A stretch of 6,929 nt of DNA from an uncultured Eubacteriales bacterium (GCA_934462885.1 CAKSJC010000086.1:1-6929), one strand, 5' to 3'. Shown: positions 1-6,801, numbered from the stretch's first letter. Notes: generated from the sequence alone by a model not told the origin. A program made the numbers and translations.

Positions 1-1
1 A

Positions 2-268
2 TCTGATGTAAGAAGAAGCCGCGTGAGGAACCGCGATGTTCATTCATTCGATATTCATGACAGGGTGAACTATTCCGTTGTGTCTTCAGCTCTTACAATA
101 GACGAGTCAAAAACAAATATCTCACTTGCGTTGAAGATAGATACCGAATACAGTTCCGTCACGGATTATTTTGAAATATTTCTTGACAGAATGATACTTT
201 GCCGAAAAGCCGCCGAAAAGCTTGGATTGAGATTCAGACTTGTGATAAACGACGTACAGCTCATGTGA
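2..268 (+). CDS. C-terminal fragment of an unrecognised protein (5' end outside window)
   Basis: The reading frame is open from the left edge (first full codon at position 2) to a TGA at 266-268, giving 88 visible residues. A GTG at position 23 could in principle start an 81-residue protein. It has no good Shine-Dalgarno in front of it (only AAGAAG) and the frame continues upstream without a stop, so a truncated larger gene is more likely. The visible part is soluble and mixed alpha/beta in appearance. A beta-like stretch (NISLALKID) is followed by an amphipathic helix (DRMILCRKAAEKLGLRF) and a final hydrophobic strand (RLVINDVQLM). There is no membrane segment, signal peptide, metal motif or nucleotide-binding motif. 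I do not recognise the family. It lies 86 nt upstream of hslO on the same strand, so co-transcription is possible, but a candidate promoter in the gap argues for separate expression. Confidence 0.6.
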   Translation, partial: SDVRRSRVRNRDVHSFDIHDRVNYSVVSSALTIDESKTNISLALKIDTEYSSVTDYFEIFLDRMILCRKAAEKLGLRFRLVINDVQLM

Positions 269-279
269 AGGATAACGGA

Positions 280-309
280 TTGACAACAGATAAATTTAAT
301 TGAGATGTT
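280..309 (+). promoter_or_regulatory. Candidate sigma-70-type promoter upstream of hslO
   Basis: A perfect -35 hexamer TTGACA (280-285) is followed 18 nt later by GATGTT (304-309), which keeps the A2 and T6 positions of the -10 consensus but is otherwise weak. It sits in the 86-nt gap between the unrecognised upstream gene and hslO, about 45 nt before the hslO start. Seen: the hexamers and spacing. Inferred: promoter activity. The -35 overlaps the left arm of an inverted repeat, TGACAA (281-286) and TTGTCA (310-315), which could be an operator or chance. Confidence 0.35.
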
Positions 310-354
310 TTGTCAGTCGTTTTAAATGAATCCGATAAACGAAAGGAGTATAAA

Positions 355-1290
355 ATGCCGACAGAAAAAAGCGTTATAAAGAGAGCAATATCAACAGACG
401 GAATAATAAGAGTATTGTTTTGCGACAGCACAGCTATCGTAAAAAAGTCGTGCAAAATCCACCATACTTCAAAGACGATGACGGCAGTTCTGGGTCGCGC
501 TCTAACCGGAACGTCCTTAATGTCATGTCTCTTAAAAGATAAGGATAACACTTTAACTCTCCGTTTCTGCGGAGACGGTCCCGCAGGCAACATCGTTTGC
601 GTTGGAGATTATATGGGAAATGTCAGGGGTTATGCCGAAAATATGAAAGCAGAACTTCCTCCGAATGCTGACGGAAAACTTGACGTAGGCGGAGCGGTTG
701 GACATGGCTCCATGTATGTTATAAAGGATATGGGTCTTGCCGAACCGTATATCGGAGTGTCAAATATAGTATCAGGCGAGATTGCCGAAGATATAACCAA
801 TTACTTTGCTACAAGCGAGCAGACACCGACAGTATGTGCTCTCGGAGTACGCGTAGATAAAAACAATATGTGCTTTGCCGCCGGAGGATATCTCGTTCAG
901 CTTATGCCTGGGTATAGTGACGGCGATATAACAAAGCTTGAAGAGAATATCGGAAAGATGGATACTGTATCTAAGCTTCTTGCAGAGGGTAAAGAAGGCG
1001 ACGAGATCATTGAGATGATATTCTCTGATATAGAATACCAAATGTTTGATGAGTTTGACGTTGATTATGTATGTCCATGCGACCGCGAACGTTATCTTCG
1101 CGCACTCGTAAGTCTTAATGACGCGGATATGGATGAGCTTCGCCGAGAAGGAAAAGACATCGAAACAGGCTGTATGTTCTGCGGAAAAAAGTATAACTTT
1201 GGAATTGACGAAATAGAACGCGAGAGAAAACTGAGACGTGAAAAAAGCGAAAAATCGGAATCAGAAGCTGAAAAGAATAAAAAGGAATAA
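355..1290 (+). CDS. hslO: Hsp33 redox-regulated molecular chaperone
   Basis: Hsp33 is a cytosolic holdase. Oxidation releases its zinc, forms two disulfides, unfolds the C-terminal switch and exposes a surface that binds unfolding proteins during oxidative or bleach stress. The start is ATG 355, because a clear GAAAGGAG lies just upstream. In-frame starts further upstream, such as TTG 310, lack a ribosome binding site. The product is 311 residues against about 290 for the usual family. The N-terminal chaperone domain (about 1-225) has family-like stretches such as GRALTGTSLMS, FCGDGPAGNIV and GGYLVQLMPG. The zinc switch is complete: C240-P-C242 and C273-M-F-C276, separated by 30 residues, the same CXC-X30-CXXC spacing I recall for the E. 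coli protein. After the switch comes an unusually charged Lys/Glu-rich tail (about residues 285-311), possibly an extended helix. It is first in a likely operon, with the next gene 18 nt downstream. Identification is firm; the role of the tail is unknown. Confidence 0.96.
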   Translation: MPTEKSVIKRAISTDGIIRVLFCDSTAIVKKSCKIHHTSKTMTAVLGRALTGTSLMSCLLKDKDNTLTLRFCGDGPAGNIVCVGDYMGNVRGYAENMKAELPPNADGKLDVGGAVGHGSMYVIKDMGLAEPYIGVSNIVSGEIAEDITNYFATSEQTPTVCALGVRVDKNNMCFAAGGYLVQLMPGYSDGDITKLEENIGKMDTVSKLLAEGKEGDEIIEMIFSDIEYQMFDEFDVDYVCPCDRERYLRALVSLNDADMDELRREGKDIETGCMFCGKKYNFGIDEIERERKLRREKSEKSESEAEKNKKE

Positions 1291-1308
1291 AGAAAAATGA
1301 GGTAACGT

Positions 1309-1929
1309 ATGATAAAAATTGAGAGAACTTCGGTAATGAATCTCGAAAACGCATTGCGCGGTATGCGTAATCCCATGAACAGCTGGGCAAAATCAGACAG
1401 CTTTTATGATGAAGACGGAAATTATGTGCTCGGCACGGAGGATATGAGACTCGCCTCGGCTCTTGCAAAATCCGGAACTGACCACAGAAAATATCTTCGC
1501 ATGATATTTGTATCCGCTGACGTTACGGCTCCTCTTTACTGGTGGAAAGAATATGACACGTATAAAGTCGGAACAGTAGCAAATTCTTGCTCAACCATGC
1601 ATAAGATACATTCAAAGCCGTTCGAGAGAGACGATTTCAGCCATGACAGAATGTCGCCTGCGGCGTTGTCATGCCTTGACTTTGTGATAAAAAACCTTGA
1701 AGAAGCGAGAAAAAAGTACATCGAGACAAAAGATGCCGCATACTGGCATGACATGATACAGCTTTTGCCGTCATCATATAATCAGATGAGAACATGCACA
1801 TTGAACTACGAGAACCTGATCAACATATACTATGCACGACGAAATCATAAGCTTCCCGAATGGCACACGTACTGTCATTTTATTGAAACTCTTCCGTACG
1901 CAGGGGAGCTTATCTGTGATTTGAAATAA
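1309..1929 (+). CDS. ThyX-fold protein with degenerate thymidylate synthase motif, function unknown
   Basis: The start ATG 1309 has GAGG about six bases upstream; ATG 1336 is a weaker alternative. The 206-residue product resembles, from memory, a family of uncharacterised proteins seen in clostridial genomes and phages. It also has the architecture of flavin-dependent thymidylate synthase (ThyX). Residues 63-98 (LRMIFVSADVTAPLYWWK, then YKVGTVANSCSTMH) line up with the ThyX segment ending in RHRxxSxNxxSxRY. Residues 152-196 (LLP..., TLNYENLINIYYARR, EWHTY) line up with the ThyX segment TVN..SLxNFLxLR followed by Q-W-E-I. In the signature, Asn92 and Ser95 can be matched, but the RHR arginines and the final RY are replaced (Y85-K86-V87 and M97-H98). 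ThyX chemistry with canonical FAD and dUMP binding is therefore doubtful. No membrane segment or signal peptide is present. It sits between hslO and a CDF transporter. The fold call is inference from motif alignment by eye; the function is not known. Confidence 0.65.
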   Translation: MIKIERTSVMNLENALRGMRNPMNSWAKSDSFYDEDGNYVLGTEDMRLASALAKSGTDHRKYLRMIFVSADVTAPLYWWKEYDTYKVGTVANSCSTMHKIHSKPFERDDFSHDRMSPAALSCLDFVIKNLEEARKKYIETKDAAYWHDMIQLLPSSYNQMRTCTLNYENLINIYYARRNHKLPEWHTYCHFIETLPYAGELICDLK

Positions 1930-1969
1930 AACTGACAATTTGTCGGTAAAGATAGGCGGGTGGCAAGTA

Positions 1970-3127
1970 ATGGAAAATACAAGTGAGGAAGCCAGAACTA
2001 AAATAGGAAGAAAAGCGGGAGCAATCGGTATTTGCGTAAATATTTTCCTGTTTGCGATTAAACTGTTTGCAGGTATTATCTCGGGAAGCGTTTCAATGGT
2101 TGCGGACGCGGTAAATAACTTAACAGACGCCGGCTCGTCGATACTTCTTCTTGTCGGATATGTTCTTTCTGCAAAACCCGCTGACCGCGAGCATCCGTAC
2201 GGTCATGCGAGAATGGAGTATCTCTGCGGACTGTTTATTTCGATAATCGTCACAGTCCTTGGAATAGAGCTGTTTTCTTCTTCCGTAAAGTCCGTTTTTT
2301 CTCCTGATAAAGCGGCTGAGTACGGCGTGCCTGCCGTAGTTGTAATGGTGCTGGCAATATTTATAAAAATAGCTCTTACGGTTTTTTACAATATTGTCGG
2401 GAAAAAAATAGATTCGCAGAATCTAAAAGCAGCGGCAGTCGACAGCATAGGAGATGTGTGTGCAACGTCGGCGGTTATTTTAGGCATGGTACTTACTCCG
2501 GTCTTAGGAGCCAAAACGGACGGAGTTTTCGGGGCAGTGATTGCTGTTTATATTTTCGTTATGGGTGTAAAGCTTGTTATTGAATCTTCAAATACGATAC
2601 TTGGCAAAGCTCCCGATGTGGAACTTGTAAAAAAGATCATATCAAAGATAAAAAGTTACGATGGAGTCATCGGGATACACGATCTCGTAATACATAATTA
2701 CGGAGTTGACAAGTATTTTGCGTCTGTCCATGTTGAAATGGACGCTTCACGAGACGTTATGGAAAGCCATGATATTATAGATAATATTGAAGTGGATTTC
2801 AAACGCGATATGGGAATTTCACTTGTGATACATCTTGACCCGATTTGTATAAACGACGAAAGGGTAATATACTTAAAAAATTCGGTAAGGGAAATACTCG
2901 ACGAAATATCGGGTGAGTTTTCATCTCCAATATCGTTTCATGATTTCCGCGCCGTATTTGGCGTTACACATTCCAATCTGATCTTTGATGTTGCAATAAC
3001 GGATGAGTTTCCGCTTAAGGACCACGAACTTGTCGATATGATACGCATCGAGATAAAAAAGAAACTCGGCGGCGAGTTTAACTCGGTTATAACTATTGAC
3101 CGCGACTACACGACAAACAGATACTGA
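1970..3127 (+). CDS. Cation diffusion facilitator (CDF) family metal efflux transporter
   Basis: This inner-membrane antiporter should export a divalent cation in exchange for protons. The start ATG 1970 is preferred because GGCGGGTGG lies about eight bases upstream; TTG 1940 lacks a ribosome binding site. The product is 385 residues. About six transmembrane helices fill residues 15-210. TM2 carries SMVADAVNNLTD (D46, N50) and TM5 carries AAAVDSIGD (D158, D162), with DREHPYGHAR at 72-81 between. The transport site would therefore be D46/N50/D158/D162. The His of zinc-type YiiP (DD-HD) is absent, which fits Mn(II)- or Fe(II)-type members better, though substrate cannot be fixed from this. A first cytoplasmic domain (about 217-291) keeps likely regulatory-site ligands: H237, H254, H267, H288 and D290. 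A second, similar unit follows (about 299-380), making the protein longer than the roughly 300-residue YiiP type. The gene is last in the operon, 40 nt after the ThyX-like gene, and ends at a terminator. Confidence 0.93.
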   Translation: MENTSEEARTKIGRKAGAIGICVNIFLFAIKLFAGIISGSVSMVADAVNNLTDAGSSILLLVGYVLSAKPADREHPYGHARMEYLCGLFISIIVTVLGIELFSSSVKSVFSPDKAAEYGVPAVVVMVLAIFIKIALTVFYNIVGKKIDSQNLKAAAVDSIGDVCATSAVILGMVLTPVLGAKTDGVFGAVIAVYIFVMGVKLVIESSNTILGKAPDVELVKKIISKIKSYDGVIGIHDLVIHNYGVDKYFASVHVEMDASRDVMESHDIIDNIEVDFKRDMGISLVIHLDPICINDERVIYLKNSVREILDEISGEFSSPISFHDFRAVFGVTHSNLIFDVAITDEFPLKDHELVDMIRIEIKKKLGGEFNSVITIDRDYTTNRY

Positions 3128-3157
3128 ATAAATTGTTAATACAAAACGAAGAGCAAT

Positions 3158-3191
3158 AAAAAGAGAGAAGCGTAAACTTCTCTCTTTTTTT
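3158..3191 (+). terminator. Rho-independent terminator after the CDF gene, possibly bidirectional
   Basis: A perfect 13-bp stem is formed by A-rich 3158-3170 (AAAAAGAGAGAAG) and 3177-3189, around a six-base loop (CGTAAA). It ends in a run of seven T (3185-3191). The stem starts 30 nt after the CDF stop. On the minus strand the same hairpin is followed by a T run too (complement of the A run at 3158-3162), so it could also stop transcription from the convergent murE operon. Confidence 0.9.
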
Positions 3192-3211
3192 GTTAAAGCT
3201 TTCGTGAGTCT

Positions 3212-3242
3212 CTTGCCGGAAAGACTTCCGGATAAGTTTTTT
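3212..3242 (+). terminator. Possible second (backup) terminator
   Basis: CCGGAA (3216-3221) and TTCCGG (3226-3231) form a six-bp stem with loop AGAC. It is extended by CTT/AAG (3212-3214 with 3234-3236) across a small internal loop and followed by six T (3237-3242). It reads as a plus-strand terminator behind the stronger one at 3158-3191. On the minus strand no T run follows. It lies in the 163-nt gap between the two convergent operons. Confidence 0.5.
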
Positions 3243-3290
3243 CGAATAAATCGTTGTATACAGGGCGGAAAGAATAGCAGATACATTACA

Positions 3291-4769
3291 TCAAAATACG
3301 GCAAGTGAAACTTTAGCGGCTTCGTCAAGAATAATTGCCCGCTCCGAGAACGGAAACTTCTTTCCTTTGATTAACTGATAATTTTCGTGACCTTTTCCGG
3401 CAAAAAGAACAATGTCTCCTTTTTCAGCAAATTTGACTGCGAACCGCACAGCTTCCTCGCGGTCTTCTATTACCGTATACGGCGAATGCTTGTCAAAATA
3501 TGAGAGAATATCTTCAATGATATTTGAAGGCGATTCGAAATCCGGGTTGTCTGACGTGATTATGGAAAAATCAGCAAGCTTTGAGGCTGCTTCGGCAAGC
3601 TCTTTCCGTCGACAAAATGTACGGCCGCCGACCGTTCCGAAGACACATATAAGGCGAGACGGCGAATACTCGCGCAAAACGCTGAGAGCGTGCGTAAGAC
3701 TTATTCCGTTGTGAGCGTAGTCGATTATGAAAGTGATTTCGTCGAAGGCGTCTACTATTTCAAAACGGCCTTTTATTGAAAGAGAGGAGAGTGCGTCAGA
3801 CGACCGGCGTATTGATACTCCCAGCAAAGAAGCGGCAGCGATAGCCGCAAGTCCGTTTTCGGCGCTGAATTTGCCCGGCGTGCGAAGGCGCACCCCGGAT
3901 CTTATCCCGTCGTGAAGAACGTCAAAATCTATTCCAAGTGAGGTTTTTTCACGGTACGGACGTATATTTTCCGCTTTGAAATCAGATTCCGCTGCGACTG
4001 AATAGCTTACGAGATTAGCGGTTGCTCCCGATATCATGAAGTGAGCATATTTGTCATCTGAGTTATATACAATATTTTTTGATTTGTAATCGGTAAAGAG
4101 CTTTCTTTTTGCATCCCTGTATTCTTCAAAGGAGGAGTGTTCTCCTTCACCTATATGGTCCGGGGAAAGATTCGTGTATATTACAGTGTCAAAATCTATT
4201 CCCGCAATTCTGTAATTGCATAATGCCTGAGACGATACTTCGATGACTGCATGAGTAAGTCCTTTATCGAGCATCATTCTGAAATAGCGATGTAGATCGC
4301 GGCTTTCAGGAGTAGTATTTGCGGTTTCATAGTGATCTTCGCCAATATCAACGCCGTTTGAACCGATGTAAGCGCACTGCAATCCGGCACGGCAGAGGAT
4401 CTCGCGTATCATTATAGCGGTTGTTGTTTTTCCTTTTGTTCCGGTTATTCCGACGAGAATAAGACTTTTTGCCGGATTACCGAAGAATTTCGCCGAAAAG
4501 AAAGCTAACGCCTCGCGTGAACGTGAAACTTTAAGCTGTGCGGCGTCGTCCGGAAGATCAAGATAGCGTTCAAGAACAAAAGCACGGCATCCGTTACTGT
4601 ACGCCTGCATGGCAAAATCATGCCCATCCGAGCGAGCGCCCGGTAAACAGAAAAAAATGGCTCCGGCACCTGAATTTCTTGAATCGTATTCGAGTGATTC
4701 GATCTCAGTGTCAAGCGTCCCGCCGCGTATTTCGCACGGAAAAGCGGAGATCAAATTTTGTAATTTCAT
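3291..4769 (-). CDS. murE: MurE-family UDP-MurNAc-tripeptide synthetase, probably not DAP-specific
   Basis: This cytosolic Mur ligase would use ATP to add the third, diamino residue to UDP-MurNAc-L-Ala-D-Glu in peptidoglycan precursor synthesis. The start ATG 4769 follows GAGGT by four bases. The 492-residue length is normal. The domains are an N-terminal uridine-binding domain (about 1-100), a central ATPase domain (about 101-330) and a C-terminal domain. The ATPase domain has P-loop GITGTKGKTTT (107-117), NTTPES (151-156), EVSSQAL (177-183) and AKRKLF (220-225), which holds the Lys carbamylated in the family. The C-terminal domain has DYAHN (350-354), GGRTFCRRKE (381-390), DNPDFESP (407-414) and GKGHE (458-462). 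In meso-DAP-adding enzymes the motif is DNPR; here the Arg position is D410, so L-Lys or another diamino acid is more likely. This is an inference from one motif. The gene lies 19 nt after the racemase and is last in the operon. A second MurE may exist elsewhere in the genome, so this copy could be accessory. Confidence 0.9.
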   Translation of the reverse strand: MKLQNLISAFPCEIRGGTLDTEIESLEYDSRNSGAGAIFFCLPGARSDGHDFAMQAYSNGCRAFVLERYLDLPDDAAQLKVSRSREALAFFSAKFFGNPAKSLILVGITGTKGKTTTAIMIREILCRAGLQCAYIGSNGVDIGEDHYETANTTPESRDLHRYFRMMLDKGLTHAVIEVSSQALCNYRIAGIDFDTVIYTNLSPDHIGEGEHSSFEEYRDAKRKLFTDYKSKNIVYNSDDKYAHFMISGATANLVSYSVAAESDFKAENIRPYREKTSLGIDFDVLHDGIRSGVRLRTPGKFSAENGLAAIAAASLLGVSIRRSSDALSSLSIKGRFEIVDAFDEITFIIDYAHNGISLTHALSVLREYSPSRLICVFGTVGGRTFCRRKELAEAASKLADFSIITSDNPDFESPSNIIEDILSYFDKHSPYTVIEDREEAVRFAVKFAEKGDIVLFAGKGHENYQLIKGKKFPFSERAIILDEAAKVSLAVF

Positions 4770-4788
4770 AATGACCTCATGTGAGAGT

Positions 4789-5499
4789 TTACTTTTTTAC
4801 TTTGTGTCCCATGAGACGAATGGAGCATTCTGCGAGAACAGTCAGCGAGTCGATAAATCTCTCGTCGTTCATACTCTTTCCGATAAGAGACAGCTCAGTG
4901 CATCCGAGTATAGCGCAGTCACAGCCGCTTTCGAAAAGCGGTGCCGCAACATTCAAAAGGGAGGATGGAGGGGGGATGATACCGCTTTTTACATCGCGGT
5001 ATATGATGTTCATCAATTCATCCTGACCTTTTTCATCAGGAACACCAAATGAAAGTCCGTTTTTCTCAAGTTCTTTTTGATAAAGCCCGGTACCTATCGT
5101 TCCGGCAGTTGCAAGGATAGCGGCTTTATTGAATTCTTTTTCCTTGATTGCTCTGACCGTTTCGCATATTATGCTTGGCATTTCTGCGCGAACTTCTTTT
5201 TTTACGTCATTGTAGAAATAATGCGCAGTGTTACATGGAATGACAATTACTGATGCACCGAAATCTTCAAGCTTTTTTGCTTCCTCCAGTAATGCCGGAA
5301 GAGGCGACACATCGCTTTTTCCGGTTATGTACGCTGTTCTGTCCGGGATCGAGGCGCGGCTTGAGAGAACAAGATCGATGTGATCCTGATCGCAAAAAGC
5401 TTCGGTCATATTTGTGATCAGGTCATAAAAATAAACGCTTGCCGCAGGACCAAGTCCGCCTATTATACCGAGAATTTTACGTTTTTTTTTCATAATCAT
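4789..5499 (-). CDS. racD: Aspartate/glutamate racemase family protein, probable aspartate racemase
   Basis: Cofactor-independent racemases of this family interconvert L- and D-aspartate (or glutamate) with two cysteines acting as acid and base in the cytosol. The 236-residue length fits. The N-terminal GIIGGLGPAAS (11-21) is the usual opening motif. Both catalytic cysteines are present: PCNTAH with C89 and GCTEL with C200. The start is ambiguous. ATG 5499 overlaps the preceding stop in an ATGA arrangement (5496-5499), suggesting translational coupling. ATG 5493, two codons in, is better spaced from a weak AGG. The gene lies between a D-aspartate ligase-like ATP-grasp gene and murE, so its likely job is to supply D-Asp for that ligase. 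Motifs alone do not separate Asp from broader amino acid racemases; the aspartate call rests mainly on the neighbour. Confidence 0.9.
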   Translation of the reverse strand: MIMKKKRKILGIIGGLGPAASVYFYDLITNMTEAFCDQDHIDLVLSSRASIPDRTAYITGKSDVSPLPALLEEAKKLEDFGASVIVIPCNTAHYFYNDVKKEVRAEMPSIICETVRAIKEKEFNKAAILATAGTIGTGLYQKELEKNGLSFGVPDEKGQDELMNIIYRDVKSGIIPPPSSLLNVAAPLFESGCDCAILGCTELSLIGKSMNDERFIDSLTVLAECSIRLMGHKVKK

Positions 5500-6740
5500 A
5501 CCTGTTTATTCTTAGGATAATATTTTTTGAATTTTGATTTCTGACGCCTGAGCTGCTCAATGACACATGCAAGACGAAGAGGATTTAGACAAAGATCCGG
5601 AGCATACCACACGGATGATGCGGAGAGCTTATTTTTTGAAAGTTCCTTTGCTTTTTTTATTAGTTCAGGGTCTTCTGTGTATTTGTATGCGACGCTTTTC
5701 GGAATATGATGCCAGAATACCGATTTTTCGCAAGAAATGCAGTCATCTGTGTCAGAATCGAATACTTCTGCTGCGAGATAAGCGACGTTTAATCCGGCGG
5801 CTGTAAGGTAAAAATTGCTTCTGCCTTGTCTGAGATTAATTTCAAATACTCGGTAATCGTCAGAAGTATTGCTTCTCAGTTTTATATCAAAATTTGCAAA
5901 GCCGGTATAACCCATGTCCTCGAGCATTTTCTTTATTTTTGGGGCGAGCGGAAAGGCGGATACAGGTTCTGTTACGATAGCGGCGTGATTTCCGATGCCT
6001 TTCGGCGTGTGCTCTTCAAGCATCGTGTGACCGAGACACATCGCACGTACTTTTCCGTTTTTATCAGAGAAAGTTGTGAGCACTCTCATCTGACAGTCGC
6101 CTCCGTCTATCATTTCCTGAATGATTATCTTGTCCGCATAGCCTGATGAATAAATCTTATTTATGATCTCCTCCGATTCATCGGGGGAGTTAGAGACATA
6201 CACCTTTTTCATGCCGTCAAAAGGATTTTTCCAGTATTCAATGCTTGAGGAAGGCTTTATGATAAGCGGATATGAAAACTGAAGCTTGTCTTCTGTTAAT
6301 TCTGCTGCGGAAGTTTTTTCGGAAACGACTAAGGTTTTCGGATAGGGAATACCGAATTTATCGCAGACTTGGTAAAATTCCGATTTTTTGGAAACAGATG
6401 AGAGAATATCTTCACTCGGGTATGGAATAACATATTCGGGAAGTTCCGATTTGTGACGGATTATTAAAGAAACGTAATCATCCGTGCATCCGAAAAGAAT
6501 GAGTTTTTTGGACTCGTGAGATCTTGCAAAATTGCGGAGAATTGAAACCATTTTATCGTCTGTATCAATATCCGGTATTGCCTTAAAATTTATAATTTTT
6601 GAATATTTTGTGGCAGAGACCGCATATCTGCCAAACGCATATGATTTTATCCCATATTGCATATGAAAAGCGCGGGCAACATTGTAACAGTTTAAGTCTG
6701 CTCCGAGAAGAACGGGAACAATATCGTTTTGTTTTTTCAT
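5496..6740 (-). CDS. aslA: ATP-grasp ligase, probable D-aspartate ligase of peptidoglycan cross-bridge synthesis
   Basis: Enzymes of the Aslfm/AslA type (Enterococcus faecium, Lactococcus lactis) activate the beta-carboxyl of D-Asp with ATP and join it to the side-chain amine of the diamino acid in the stem peptide. The start ATG 6740 is preceded by GGAG five bases upstream. The 414-residue length fits the family. The N-terminus VPVLLGADLNCYNVARAFH (8-26) and later TKYSKI match my memory of Aslfm closely. ATP-grasp features are IIKPSSS with K162, IIQEMIDGGD (206-215), MRVL (218-221), MCLGH (234-238), GFANFDIK (280-287, D285) and FEINLRQGRSNF (299-310), where E300 and N302 are likely Mg ligands. 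There is no membrane segment; the C-terminus is basic. It is first in the operon, overlapping the racemase start by 4 nt. Two TATAAA-like hexamers lie upstream on the minus strand (6761-6766, 6753-6758) but no convincing -35 was seen. The alternative is another ATP-grasp carboxylate-amine ligase. Confidence 0.88.
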   Translation of the reverse strand: MKKQNDIVPVLLGADLNCYNVARAFHMQYGIKSYAFGRYAVSATKYSKIINFKAIPDIDTDDKMVSILRNFARSHESKKLILFGCTDDYVSLIIRHKSELPEYVIPYPSEDILSSVSKKSEFYQVCDKFGIPYPKTLVVSEKTSAAELTEDKLQFSYPLIIKPSSSIEYWKNPFDGMKKVYVSNSPDESEEIINKIYSSGYADKIIIQEMIDGGDCQMRVLTTFSDKNGKVRAMCLGHTMLEEHTPKGIGNHAAIVTEPVSAFPLAPKIKKMLEDMGYTGFANFDIKLRSNTSDDYRVFEINLRQGRSNFYLTAAGLNVAYLAAEVFDSDTDDCISCEKSVFWHHIPKSVAYKYTEDPELIKKAKELSKNKLSASSVWYAPDLCLNPLRLACVIEQLRRQKSKFKKYYPKNKQV

Positions 6741-6801
6741 GGCAGCTCCGGGTTTATATGTTTATAATTGATTTATTTTAATGACTTGCCTTTGATCTGA
6801 C

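Noticed and set aside
310..354. Upstream TTG start for hslO
   Set aside because: It has no ribosome binding site, while ATG 355 has GAAAGGAG at good distance and gives an N-terminus typical of Hsp33.
1115..1468. Minus-strand frame of over 110 codons across the hslO-ThyX-like junction
   Set aside because: It is antisense to two well-supported genes, and its Ser/Phe-rich composition reflects the reversed Lys/Glu-rich tail of Hsp33.
1309..1929. Calling this gene a functional thymidylate synthase (thyX)
   Set aside because: The RHRxxSxNxxSxRY signature is mostly lost, so only the fold, not the activity, can be supported.
1940..1969. TTG start ten codons upstream for the CDF gene
   Set aside because: No ribosome binding site is present; ATG 1970 has a GGGTGG-type site and starts just before the first membrane helix.
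2921..3328. Long minus-strand frame across the CDF end and the murE end
   Set aside because: It runs antisense to the clear CDF coding sequence and through both hairpin terminators, with no recognisable protein; it is a shadow frame.
4609..5052. Plus-strand frame over the murE-racemase junction
   Set aside because: It is antisense to conserved catalytic segments of both genes, including GCTEL, and has no recognisable domain.
6753..6787. Minus-strand promoter with TTAAAA and TATAAA spaced by 17 nt
   Set aside because: The transcription start would fall inside the GGAG ribosome binding site of the ligase gene, so this pairing is unlikely; the other TATAAA (6761-6766) lacks a credible -35.
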